Of a stretch of DNA of 23,736 nt, positions 14,887-23,295 are shown piece after piece (within the stretch, counting starts at the first letter, position 1; each line of letters starts with the position of its first letter). The position numbers and the translations under genes are program-made. The stretch lies in assembly GCA_018668795.1 (NCBI GenBank), contig JABJBD010000199.1:1-23736 (forward strand). The letters run 5' to 3'. The notes beneath the pieces were generated by a model that had not been told where the DNA came from, did no database searches, and worked only from the letters and a program-made list of their open reading frames with translations. The stretch is from Candidatus Puniceispirillum sp. (lineage in GTDB: Bacteria > Pseudomonadota > Alphaproteobacteria > Puniceispirillales > Puniceispirillaceae).

Positions 14887-15816
14887 CTATAAAATATGGG
14901 TCATGGCCAATACCCATATAGGTATTCCAATCGCCGCAACCAGCGTCTGCACAGTTATAATTTCAGCCATCAAAGGCGCATCACCGCCCAGTTCCTGTGC
15001 CAGCGTGAATGATGACGTTGCTGTTGGCGCAACGGCCAAAACCACCAATACCAGCAAGACATCTTTATCAAGCCCAAGAGCAAGACCCACAAGCATCATA
15101 ATCACTGGTAATACCAGCAATTTGGCAAGCACCGCTAGAACCAAGGCGGCCGAATGCGCGCGCAATGCCGAAATACGAATTGATGCACCAACGCATAATA
15201 ACAGCATCGGCAAAGCCGCACTTCCAAGAATATTGGCCGCACCAGTGATGAAATCAGGTACCGGAATAGATAGTAAATTGACAATACCGCCAAGAATAAT
15301 CGCGCCCATGAGTGGATTACGCACTAATTCAGCCATAATAGCCCGGCCAAGATGCGCATCCTGTTCGCCTTCACGAAGCAGAAAAATAATAATCACAGCA
15401 AAAATATTGGATATTGGCACCAAAACTGCCACCGCAATCGCACCAATTTCAAGCGCGGCAACACCAAAAGCGCCTTGAACAAAGGCTAGCATCAAAAACC
15501 CGTTATGGCGTAAACCAGCCTGTATCAGTGACGAGGTTGCTGGACCACTCGCGCCTATTAAACGGCCTGCAAGAAAGCCGTAGATAACCATAACTGTGGC
15601 GGCAATGAGCAATGTCAGACAAAAAGGCAGTATGAATTCGGCTGATAAACTGGCCGTTGACGTTAGATTGAATAACAAACCAGGAAACAATATCCAGTAA
15701 CAAATTTTGGACAAAGCATCCCAAAAAGAAACGGGCACGAATGCCCGCATCTTTATTAAATGTCCGACCACCACCAAAAGAAGCACCGGCAGGATTGTCG
15801 AGATCATGGCGCTCAT
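14887..15816 (-). CDS. AEC (auxin efflux carrier) family transporter
   Basis: This is a 309-residue membrane protein with about ten hydrophobic segments in two five-helix halves, the AEC family layout. The N-terminus has the typical ILPVLLLVVVGHLIKMRAFV followed by FWDALSKICYWILFPGLLF. The central segment has GLRHNGFLMLAFVQGAFG and the C-terminal half contains LAVAPTATSSFTLAQELGGD, the conserved block of the family. Members move organic anions such as malate or malonate, and the substrate here is unknown. It begins 26 bases after bioY on the same strand, so the two may be co-transcribed. Confidence 0.92.
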   Translation of the reverse strand: MSAMISTILPVLLLVVVGHLIKMRAFVPVSFWDALSKICYWILFPGLLFNLTSTASLSAEFILPFCLTLLIAATVMVIYGFLAGRLIGASGPATSSLIQAGLRHNGFLMLAFVQGAFGVAALEIGAIAVAVLVPISNIFAVIIIFLLREGEQDAHLGRAIMAELVRNPLMGAIILGGIVNLLSIPVPDFITGAANILGSAALPMLLLCVGASIRISALRAHSAALVLAVLAKLLVLPVIMMLVGLALGLDKDVLLVLVVLAVAPTATSSFTLAQELGGDAPLMAEIITVQTLVAAIGIPIWVLAMTHIL

Positions 15817-15842
15817 AAGGTCATATCTGTCATAAATGTAGC

Positions 15843-16475
15843 CTAGCCATTATCGCCTGTATCAGTTCCAAGCTTTTTGATGCTTTTCCAAGCAAGCGGC
15901 ATAAGGCCAGCAGCCACAACAGCTTTCAGCACATCACCATAAAGAAACGGCATAACACCATGAATAACGGCTTTTTCAAAACCAATCATCATACTGAGCC
16001 ATGCCACACCAAAGACGTAAATAACTGTCGTCCCAATCAGCATCATAGCTGCTGTTGAAATCATTGTGCGGCCCATGCCCCGTTCAGCCATGTATCCAAG
16101 CGTAACCGCAGCGATCAAAAAGCCTGCAAGATAACCGCCTGTAGGTCCAAACATATACAGCGCACCAGAAGCACCATTGGCAAACACAGGCAAGCCCAAC
16201 GCACCTTCAAAAAGATATAAAGCAACTGTACAACCAGCCATCCGTGAACCATAAGTCATGCCAATCAACAATATAGCAAGCGTCTGACCGGTAACCGGAA
16301 CCGGATACATAGGAACTGCAACTTGTGCAGCCGAAGCAATAAGCAAGCTACCCATTATAACCATCACAGCCTTGGCGAGATATGTACGCGTTTTATCATC
16401 CGTGAAACGGTCATTTAAAAGAGCCGCTGCCAATGTTGTAAAATGGGCGGAATGTACGTGAGCTGGCGCAGTCAT
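15843..16475 (-). CDS. bioY: Biotin transporter BioY (ECF S component)
   Basis: This is the substrate-binding membrane subunit for biotin uptake, with 210 residues from the ATG at 16475. That start is chosen because AAGGAG lies 6 bases before it. The frame remains open to 16568, but upstream codons have no ribosome-binding site. Family signatures are AVPMYPVPVTGQTLAILLIG and ALGLPVFANGASGALYMFGPTGGYLAGF, which shape the biotin pocket. No bioM or bioN gene is in the window, so it may act alone, as reported for some solitary BioY proteins, or use a shared energising module. It is divergent from the purine permease gene. Confidence 0.95.
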   Translation of the reverse strand: MTAPAHVHSAHFTTLAAALLNDRFTDDKTRTYLAKAVMVIMGSLLIASAAQVAVPMYPVPVTGQTLAILLIGMTYGSRMAGCTVALYLFEGALGLPVFANGASGALYMFGPTGGYLAGFLIAAVTLGYMAERGMGRTMISTAAMMLIGTTVIYVFGVAWLSMMIGFEKAVIHGVMPFLYGDVLKAVVAAGLMPLAWKSIKKLGTDTGDNG

Positions 16476-16692
16476 ATTCATCTCCTTAAAGGCTTTGATA
16501 AGGCGCCAGTATAGAGTCATGCCATTAGAAAACAAGCCACTGACGCACGGACAATTGCGTTGTTGCATTCTTCGATTACCAAATTCATATGGAATGCCGG
16601 TTGCTTATAGCTATTCAACAAGCTAAACAGCTTGCCTGTTATAGATTTTCTGTCACAGGAAATTACTTTATTTGATCCAAGGACATACAGAA

Positions 16693-17982
16693 ATGCTCGA
16701 AAAATTATTTGGCTTGAAAGCAGCATCGACGACTATTCGCACCGAAATTCTGGCTGGTATGAGTACCTTTTTGACAATGTCGTTTATCATTGCGGTCAAT
16801 CCAATGTTTCTTGCCGATGCGGGTATTCCTTTTGAAGCTGGCTTTGTTGCTACGATTATCGCCACAACAGTTGGCACTGCCATCATGGCATTTTGGGCAA
16901 AATGGCCTGTTGCCGTTGCTCCGGGTATGGGCTTAAACGCATATTTTGCCTATGGATTGGTACTTGGTCAGCAATTTTCCTGGCAACAGGCACTCACCGC
17001 TGTTTTTGTAGCATCTTTGCTATTTTTTCTGTTCTCACTTAGCAAAGCCAGAAGCTGGTTGATTGGGGCTATTCCAACCTCGATGCAGGTTGGCATTACT
17101 GCCGGTATTGGTCTTTTTCTGGCAATGATTGGACTCCAAAGCATGGGGCTGGTTGCGGCTGATCCTGATACGATCGTGCGCCTTGGCACGGTGCATGCGC
17201 CTGAATTGCTATTGGCACTTGCTGGACTTGTTTTGATGGCAGGTTTGCAAGCGCGCGGCATAAACGGTTCGATATTAATCAGCATTATGATACTCAGTAT
17301 TATTGGCTGGGTCAGCGGCCTTGCTGAATTTGGTGGCATTGTGTCCACCTCAATCCCTACAGCCAGTGCCGCTTTCCAGCTCGATTTTTCGGTGCTGACG
17401 ACGTTTAGTTTCCTGTCAGTTGTTTTTGTGCTGTTCTTCCTCGATTTTTTCGATACCACCGGCACCCTGACGGCCATCGCTGACCTTACAGGAAAACGAA
17501 AAGATGATGGGTCCATCGAGAATTTGGATCGTGCTGTACTTGCCGATACAGGTGCTAGCATTGTTGGAAGCCTTGTTGGAACGTCAAGCATGACAACCTA
17601 TATGGAAAGCGCAACAGGCATTAAAGCTGGTGGACGGACTGGCCTTACCGCATTGGTTGTCGCAGTTTTGTTTGTTTTCTGCTTGTTCTTGCAGCCCCTT
17701 TTCGCCTCAATTCCAGCCTTTGCAACAGCGCCAGCATTGGTTTTTGTAGCGGCGGCGTTTTTACAACCGCTTCGTAATATTGATTGGGACGATGCCGTCG
17801 TCGGCATACCTGTTTTGCTGACCACGCTGATCATGCCTTTGACATTTTCCATCGCTGCGGGCATCGCGATTGGTTTTCTGTCCTATATCGCTATCCATAT
17901 CATTGCTGGACGGATGCAGAATTTGAATGCGGGGATTATCATAATTGGTCTGTTCGGCGCGGTGTGGCTGCTTGCAGCCTAG
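16693..17982 (+). CDS. AzgA-type NCS2 purine permease
   Basis: This is a proton-coupled inner-membrane permease with 429 residues and about fourteen hydrophobic segments. Diagnostic motifs include EILAGMSTFLTMSFIIAVNP, VAPGMGLNAYFAYG (about residues 75-88), LFFLDFFDTTGTLTAIADL and the TSSMTTYMESATGIKAGGRT block of the substrate site. This places it with the adenine/guanine/hypoxanthine (AzgA) branch rather than uracil/xanthine carriers. The ATG at 16693 is chosen over an in-frame TTG at 16672, as AAGGA lies 9 bases upstream. Its TAG stop shares CTAG with the convergent thiamine pyrophosphokinase gene. Confidence 0.93.
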   Translation: MLEKLFGLKAASTTIRTEILAGMSTFLTMSFIIAVNPMFLADAGIPFEAGFVATIIATTVGTAIMAFWAKWPVAVAPGMGLNAYFAYGLVLGQQFSWQQALTAVFVASLLFFLFSLSKARSWLIGAIPTSMQVGITAGIGLFLAMIGLQSMGLVAADPDTIVRLGTVHAPELLLALAGLVLMAGLQARGINGSILISIMILSIIGWVSGLAEFGGIVSTSIPTASAAFQLDFSVLTTFSFLSVVFVLFFLDFFDTTGTLTAIADLTGKRKDDGSIENLDRAVLADTGASIVGSLVGTSSMTTYMESATGIKAGGRTGLTALVVAVLFVFCLFLQPLFASIPAFATAPALVFVAAAFLQPLRNIDWDDAVVGIPVLLTTLIMPLTFSIAAGIAIGFLSYIAIHIIAGRMQNLNAGIIIIGLFGAVWLLAA

Positions 17983-18650
17983 GCCCAGGTTAGCTGGTCA
18001 ATAATGGTTTCAAGGCAATCAAACGGCACAATCACCGCATAGCCATCCCCAGCACCTGCGGTGATTGTAATATCCGAAGCAGAAACATGGTTGGAGATAC
18101 CAATCGCTTGGCCAAATTGCATATGCAAGCCATCAAGTGGCCAAGCAAGACCGCGTGATGAAACAAAGCTTTGCTTAGCAAGCGGGACAATCGATAAGCG
18201 CGTGCCAACAGATAGGCGAAGCGCAATATCACCTCTAACCGCCAGAATAATATCTTCTGCGCCAACAAGAAGCAGTTGCGATTGATTCGATGTGGCCGCC
18301 AATGCATGCATCGCACCAAGCGAATGATCAAAACGACTTCCAATAAAGCCAATCCCCACAATCAGCGGGGCAGTGATCAAATTCAGGCATTTTTCAAAAT
18401 CTGTATCATCCTGACCGGACAGTTTTATCTGCTGTATATCTGGCGATAAAGACGCCAGATCACCAACCGAATCCATATCACCAATAATCGCCAATGGTTC
18501 ACGTCCAGCCTTTAACGCCGCATGCACACCACTATCGGCGGCAATCACTTGCCATCCGGATGGCAAGGCAGATAAACCAACAGGATCAGGAACACCGCCA
18601 ACCAACACGACTGGGCTATCAAACGTTAAAGCTGTCAGTATTTCGGTCAT
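17979..18650 (-). CDS. Thiamine pyrophosphokinase
   Basis: The enzyme transfers pyrophosphate from ATP to thiamine to make the cofactor thiamine diphosphate. From the ATG at 18650 the protein has 223 residues. Motifs are AADSGVHAAL (39-41), IIGDMDSVG (57-61), DDTDFEKCL (81-89) and GSRFDHSLG (104-112), all characteristic of the TPK fold. An ATG at 18677 and a TTG at 18686 are in frame upstream, but MTEILTALTFDSPVVLVGG fits the family start better. It is divergent from the manganese-type exporter and convergent with the purine permease. Confidence 0.93.
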   Translation of the reverse strand: MTEILTALTFDSPVVLVGGVPDPVGLSALPSGWQVIAADSGVHAALKAGREPLAIIGDMDSVGDLASLSPDIQQIKLSGQDDTDFEKCLNLITAPLIVGIGFIGSRFDHSLGAMHALAATSNQSQLLLVGAEDIILAVRGDIALRLSVGTRLSIVPLAKQSFVSSRGLAWPLDGLHMQFGQAIGISNHVSASDITITAGAGDGYAVIVPFDCLETIIDQLTWA

Positions 18651-18719
18651 CTCGCCTGCCCTTTTTACGTTCTGCATATTAAGCAATATGTCTGCATGAT
18701 TACAAACAACTATATGGAT

Positions 18720-18734
18720 TTATCATAATGATAA
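18720..18734. promoter_or_regulatory. Fur-like 7-1-7 palindrome
   Basis: TTATCATAATGATAA is a perfect palindrome made of AT-rich hexamers like those of Fur-family boxes (repeats of GATAAT). A further AATGATAC occurs at 18741-18748. It lies in the divergent region between the thiamine pyrophosphokinase and exporter genes, about 70 bases from each start. Confidence 0.45.
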
Positions 18735-18774
18735 CCAAATAATGATACGCTTTCACTCATTAGCCCTTGTGTTT

Positions 18775-18796
18775 AAAGTTAGCCTATACTAACTTT
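18775..18796 (+). promoter_or_regulatory. Candidate DtxR/MntR-type operator over the exporter promoter
   Basis: AAAGTTAG (18775-18782) and CTAACTTT (18789-18796) are perfect inverted arms around CCTATA, ending 5 bases before the ATG at 18802. The hexamer TATACT at 18785-18790, a good -10 match, lies within it, so a bound regulator would occlude the promoter and the mRNA would be nearly leaderless. The GTTAGCCTA core resembles DtxR-family sites. A transcript hairpin is the alternative reading. Confidence 0.5.
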
Positions 18797-18801
18797 CAGA
18801 G

Positions 18802-19998
18802 ATGGAACAAAATCAGACGTCAGCTGAACCATTAATGTCGCCTGCCATAACACCAGCTAAGCCTTATATGCTTTCGCTTGCGTTACAGACTTTGCTGATT
18901 TGTGTTCCTGTTTTTGTTGCCGCTATCGCACTGTCGGTTTGGACGACAGAGTTAGCGGATATTATCTTCACAGCGATTGCCGATGCCTATCTTCAGGTCA
19001 GCACCTTTGTTGCGGCTACCTTTTTGATTTTTTATGGCATTGAAAAAATATTAAACATCGATGCCACTGAAATATTACGTCGCAAGACTATCTGGCAAGT
19101 GCCGATTGCGGCCGGGCTTGGTGCTTTGCCTGGTTGTGGCGGAGCTATCATTGTCATCACGCAATATGTCACCGGACGACTAAGTTTTGGAAGCGTTGTT
19201 GCCGTATTGACAGCGACCATGGGTGATGCAGCCTTTTTGCTTATTGCGCAAGAACCGCTTACCGGCATTGCCATTATGATGATGGGGTTTGGTGTTGGTA
19301 GTGTCAGCGGCTGGATTGTCAATTATCTGCATGGTGCCGATTTTATGCGCCAAAATGGCTCAGTTAGAGAATTTGACGAACCCCATAACCGTGATGCCAG
19401 CAGTAGCTGGCTTGACCGCATGTGGTATCTGATCTTGATTCCCGGCATTATTCTGGCAGGTCTGGTTGCCTTTCAAGTTGATGTTGATGCTATGTTTGCA
19501 TCATCTTTTCATCAAAAACCAGCCACCTTAATCGGCGTTGTGGGTGGTACACTGGCACTAGCCATGCGTCTCGCTCCACATTTTGGTATGCCAGGTGATG
19601 TCGGCTTTTCAAATAGCGGTGGCATGTTCCGCCGAACAGTTGCCGATACAAATTTTGTGACCGTGTGGGTGATTGGTGCTTATTTGCTTTTCGAGTTGAC
19701 CATCTATTTTACTGGCGTCGATCTGAAAGCCCTGTTTGATGGCTGGGCATTATTTACGCCTTTAGTGGCTATCCTTATTGGTTTCTTGCCCGGATGTGGC
19801 CCTCAGGTTCTGGTGACCACGATGTATCTAGCTGGATATGTGCCCTTATCAGCACAAATTGGAAATGCAATCAGCAATGATGGTGATGCGTTGTTCCCCG
19901 CGATTGCGATTGCCCCACGCGTGGCCGTCGTAGCCACTCTTTATTCTGCTGTCCCTGCGGTGATCATTTCCTATGGTTGGTTTTTCATAATGGAATAG
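18802..19998 (+). CDS. Putative manganese / heavy-metal exporter (PF11449-like, about 10 TM)
   Basis: This is a 398-residue polytopic membrane protein resembling the family called 10TM heavy-metal exporter or putative manganese transporter. Two halves carry a matching pore-like motif: GLGALPGCGGAIIV with P110-G-C-G113 and GFLPGCGPQVLV with P330-G-C-G333. Each is followed by a Gly-Asp-Ala element (TMGDAAFLLIA and NDGDALFPAIAIA). The repeat suggests inverted-topology pseudosymmetry, with cysteines and aspartates as candidate metal ligands. Direction and substrate are inferred from the family name, not shown by sequence. The start follows directly after an 8-6-8 inverted repeat with no clear ribosome-binding site other than AGAG. 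Confidence 0.82.
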   Translation: MEQNQTSAEPLMSPAITPAKPYMLSLALQTLLICVPVFVAAIALSVWTTELADIIFTAIADAYLQVSTFVAATFLIFYGIEKILNIDATEILRRKTIWQVPIAAGLGALPGCGGAIIVITQYVTGRLSFGSVVAVLTATMGDAAFLLIAQEPLTGIAIMMMGFGVGSVSGWIVNYLHGADFMRQNGSVREFDEPHNRDASSSWLDRMWYLILIPGIILAGLVAFQVDVDAMFASSFHQKPATLIGVVGGTLALAMRLAPHFGMPGDVGFSNSGGMFRRTVADTNFVTVWVIGAYLLFELTIYFTGVDLKALFDGWALFTPLVAILIGFLPGCGPQVLVTTMYLAGYVPLSAQIGNAISNDGDALFPAIAIAPRVAVVATLYSAVPAVIISYGWFFIME

Positions 19999-20036
19999 GC
20001 CGCCCACATAGCGGACAGCCTCTGTGTGATACGAAT

Positions 20037-21497
20037 CTATTTTTCGCGGAATGCCGTTTTCAACGATTTCTGGATTGGTGTCATGATGTAATTCATCACT
20101 GTCCGCTTATCGCCCAGAATATCAACTGTCAGCGGCATACCAGCTGTGATCTCTGGACGGATTGGCGATTTCGTAAGTTCGATTTTCGGAATTTCGATCA
20201 TCGTCTCATAGAAAGGCATCTGATTTTCCGGCTGGGTCGTATTATTGGCAACCCGTTGCACGACACCCATCAGCACGCCATAGCGCGATGGATCATAGGC
20301 AGCCAGCGAGATACGTGCGATTTGGCCAGGTTGGACAGCCGCTACATTCTGTGGTGGCACCTGCGCCCTGACTAAATAGCCTGACTCGGATGGCACAATA
20401 TCAACAAGCACCGTACCAGCCTGCACAACAGCACCTATCGTTTTGACATGGACTGCCGATACAGTACCCGATAATGGTGCCCGAATATCTGCATGGCGCA
20501 CCTTACCTTCGAGGGCATCGTGGCGCGCTTTAAATTGCATAGCCTTGATTTGTGTTTCAGCCAATTTACCCGCCGCATCAGCCTTAAAGTTTGATATGAT
20601 CGACTCCATCTCACGCTTCTTGCCTGCAAGGTCAGATCGCCGTGCATTCGCGCTCAATGTCGATAGCTCGATTGTACCGATTGCTTGCTGATATTTAGTG
20701 CGTGACGCAAGCAAGACCGCCTGTGGCTCGTGCCCTGCTTTGACAAGCGGTTCAAGAAGTGCCAGTTCCTCAGCATATAGCTCAGCCTGTTTTGTGGCGA
20801 TCCGGGCTTCAGCTTCTTTTTCGAGTATCGTGCGTTCCAGTGTTTCTACCGCATTGGCAAGCACCTCAAGGCGGCTTTGCATCGCGTTTTTGCGACTATG
20901 GAAATGCTGTAATTCCTGGGCCACCACATCTGGTGAAGATGCGATAAGGTCATCTGGAAATACCAGAATATCAGCCCCTGAAATTTCTGCCTTGAGCCGT
21001 ATTTCAGTTGCGTAGGCCGCTTGGTAATTGATTTCATTATCCTGAAAATTAGCCAGTACATCCTCATCTTCTAAACGAAACAGCACGTCACCTTTTTCAA
21101 CCTTGGCACCCAATTGGACATTGATTTTGACCAGTGAACCAGGTAACCGACTTTGCACATGCTGGACATCGGATGGGGTGACGATAATACCCTCGGCGCG
21201 TACCTGTTCATTGACCTCGGCATAGATTGCCCAGACCACGGCAACCGTTGTGAATATGGCAATCAGAACATAAAGGAACTGACCTTTAACCCGGCCACGT
21301 TCAGGATCACTCATATCTGGTGCGGAATGATCAACTGGTGGGCCGCCCATGGTCATCGACATGGGCATTGGCCCGTACCATTTGTCATATAGACCCGAAA
21401 AAGGCAGGAACAGTATTTTCAGAATCTTTGACAGAAATTTGAAAACCATTTTGAACGGCCAGAAGATAATCTGGAAAAACATGGAAAAAATACGCAT
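20037..21497 (-). CDS. Type I secretion periplasmic adaptor (HlyD/LapC family)
   Basis: This is a 486-residue membrane-fusion protein that links the inner-membrane ABC exporter to the outer-membrane TolC channel. One membrane helix lies near residues 74-93 (FLYVLIAIFTTVAVVWAIYA), then a lipoyl-like half (VQHVQSRLPGSLVKINVQLG), long coiled-coil hairpin (about 150-340), second lipoyl half (IRAPLSGTVSAVHVKTIGAVV) and C-terminal beta-barrel domain ending in the HlyD-typical GMPLTVDILGDKRTVMNYIM. It has an unusual 70-residue cytoplasmic prefix rich in Phe/Lys helices and a Met-rich stretch (PMPMSMTM). The start is 2 bases after the ABC gene stop, so the two are coupled. Confidence 0.94.
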   Translation of the reverse strand: MRIFSMFFQIIFWPFKMVFKFLSKILKILFLPFSGLYDKWYGPMPMSMTMGGPPVDHSAPDMSDPERGRVKGQFLYVLIAIFTTVAVVWAIYAEVNEQVRAEGIIVTPSDVQHVQSRLPGSLVKINVQLGAKVEKGDVLFRLEDEDVLANFQDNEINYQAAYATEIRLKAEISGADILVFPDDLIASSPDVVAQELQHFHSRKNAMQSRLEVLANAVETLERTILEKEAEARIATKQAELYAEELALLEPLVKAGHEPQAVLLASRTKYQQAIGTIELSTLSANARRSDLAGKKREMESIISNFKADAAGKLAETQIKAMQFKARHDALEGKVRHADIRAPLSGTVSAVHVKTIGAVVQAGTVLVDIVPSESGYLVRAQVPPQNVAAVQPGQIARISLAAYDPSRYGVLMGVVQRVANNTTQPENQMPFYETMIEIPKIELTKSPIRPEITAGMPLTVDILGDKRTVMNYIMTPIQKSLKTAFREK

Positions 21498-21499
21498 AT

Positions 21500-23209
21500 C
21501 TAAGCCCCTTTATTACTTGCTGCTAAAACATCATCTTTTGGGCCAAAGGCCGCGATACGACCCTTTTCCAATGCCAATACCGTATCGGCAAGCTGCAACA
21601 TGGCACCGCGATGGGTTACAAAAATCGTAGTTATGCCTTTGGTGGCGGCATCCAGATGCTCAACCATCTGCTGTTCAGCAGCGCTATCCAGCGGCGCTGT
21701 TGGTTCATCCATAAGCAGAATATTTGGCTTGCCAATCAACGCCCTGGCAATAGCCACTGACTGGCGCATGCCAACCGATAATTCACGACCGCGTTCGGAC
21801 ATTGGAAAATCAAATCCACCAGGCAACATACCGATAAACGCTTCGGCACCAGAAAGGCGCGACGCCTCAATCAGATCTTCATCACTGGCACTGGGATTGC
21901 CCATCAGGATGTTGTCGCGGATCGAACCAGAGAACAGAATGGGGTTTTGCAACACCACGCCGATATTACGACGTACATCATCCGGCCTGATCTGGCGAAT
22001 ATCAGCATTATCGATAAGAACAGCCCCACGATCCGGAGGGTTTAAGCCACATAGAAGGCGAAGCAAGGTTGTTTTACCCGAGCCAATGCGCCCAACAATG
22101 GCCATACGCTGACCTGCTTTTATATCAAAGCTGATATCAGTAAGCACAGGTTCAGGCTGGTCTTCATAGGTAAAGCTAACATTCTTAAAACTGATATCAC
22201 CTTTGATGACTTTGCGTTCCACCTGAGCCGCCGCAGCGTCTTCTTCGGACTGTCCGCCTAAAATCTCATCCAAACTTTTATAAGCCGCAAAAGCCGAATT
22301 CATTTTACCAAGCAAGCCTGTTATCTGACCTAACGGAGCCATCGTCCGGCCTGATAAAATGACACATGCGATAAGCTGTCCCATCGTCAGATTGCCATCC
22401 GCGATCAGAAACACACCATAAACCACAATGCCTATCTGGCTGACTTGCTGGCCAAACTGGGCAAATTGCGCGGCAAGCTGGCTGGTGATCTTGGTCTTGG
22501 TCGATGACTTGCTTTGATGCAGAACTGAATTCAACCAGCGATTACGAAGCATGGAAATGCCTTGCGTCGTTTTCACTGTTTCCAGTGTCGAAATCATTTC
22601 GACCATAACAGCCTGTTTGGATTTTCCTTGTGACTGGCTATGCTCTGTCATCCGCCGGATGATTGGCTGTAACAAAAAAGCAAACAGGATGACCATCGGA
22701 ACAATGACCGCAGGTACTGCCGCAACTGGACCACCAATAAGATATAGCACAACCAGAAACAGAAAGATGAAAGGCAAATCGGCAAAAACAGTAAAACTTG
22801 CCGACCCAATCACATCTTTCAGAATGTCAAAATTACGGACAGTGCCAGCCAGTGATCCTGTCGCCGTACGGGACAGATTGGCATCATGGCGTGAAATCCG
22901 GTCAAAAAGGGCTGTCGAAACCTGCTTATCAACGCGCGCGCTGGCGGTATCGACAAAAACCCCGCGCAAGATTTTCATCGCCTGGTCAAAAAAGATCACA
23001 ACAACAATAATGGCGGTAAGCCACCACATGGAATCTATCGCGTTATTTGGCACCACACGATCATAGATCGTCATGATGTAAAGTGATGAGGCAAGTGCAA
23101 AAACATTAATCAACACCGAACCGAAAATGACCTGCACATATACCGATTTACACGATAATACTGGGCCAAAGAACCAATGGTCGCTAGCGACCGCCATAGG
23201 CTTTAACAT
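21500..23209 (-). CDS. Type I secretion ABC permease/ATPase (LapB-like, short N-terminus)
   Basis: The 569-residue fused membrane and ATPase protein energises export of a large unfolded substrate. The membrane domain begins HWFFGPVLSCKSVYVQV and contains LASSLYIMTIYDRVVPNNA, typical of LapB-type transporters. The nucleotide-binding domain has Walker A GRIGSGKT (373-380), signature LSVGMRQ (477-483) in place of LSGGQRQ, and Walker B ILLMDEPT with D501 and E502. LapB proteins normally carry an N-terminal degenerate C39 peptidase-like domain of about 130-140 residues. Here it is absent. GGAG lies 7 bases before the ATG at 23209, supporting the short form. Substrate is not in the window. Confidence 0.94.
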   Translation of the reverse strand: MLKPMAVASDHWFFGPVLSCKSVYVQVIFGSVLINVFALASSLYIMTIYDRVVPNNAIDSMWWLTAIIVVVIFFDQAMKILRGVFVDTASARVDKQVSTALFDRISRHDANLSRTATGSLAGTVRNFDILKDVIGSASFTVFADLPFIFLFLVVLYLIGGPVAAVPAVIVPMVILFAFLLQPIIRRMTEHSQSQGKSKQAVMVEMISTLETVKTTQGISMLRNRWLNSVLHQSKSSTKTKITSQLAAQFAQFGQQVSQIGIVVYGVFLIADGNLTMGQLIACVILSGRTMAPLGQITGLLGKMNSAFAAYKSLDEILGGQSEEDAAAAQVERKVIKGDISFKNVSFTYEDQPEPVLTDISFDIKAGQRMAIVGRIGSGKTTLLRLLCGLNPPDRGAVLIDNADIRQIRPDDVRRNIGVVLQNPILFSGSIRDNILMGNPSASDEDLIEASRLSGAEAFIGMLPGGFDFPMSERGRELSVGMRQSVAIARALIGKPNILLMDEPTAPLDSAAEQQMVEHLDAATKGITTIFVTHRGAMLQLADTVLALEKGRIAAFGPKDDVLAASNKGA

Positions 23210-23295
23210 CCGTTTTCTCCAAGGTTAATAAGCAACACATCGTCAAGTTTTTCAGCAATAAACAAGGCACTTGATCGCACCCCTTCCTGTTCCAT

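Noticed and set aside
16619..16634. CAAGCT-AAAC-AGCTTG hairpin in the bioY/purine permease gap, considered as part of a purine riboswitch
   Set aside because: No conserved riboswitch core or three-way junction is seen, and the stem is short and competes with an overlapping one.
16605..16648. TTATAG-containing sites resembling BioR boxes near bioY
   Set aside because: TTATAGCTAT and TTATAGATTT match the TTATMTATAA consensus only partly, and the better match sits next to the purine permease rather than bioY.
19999..20036. Short complementary segments between the exporter and the adaptor gene as a bidirectional terminator
   Set aside because: The longest clean stem is only 4 bp (CCGC/GCGG), with no convincing hairpin before a T-run.
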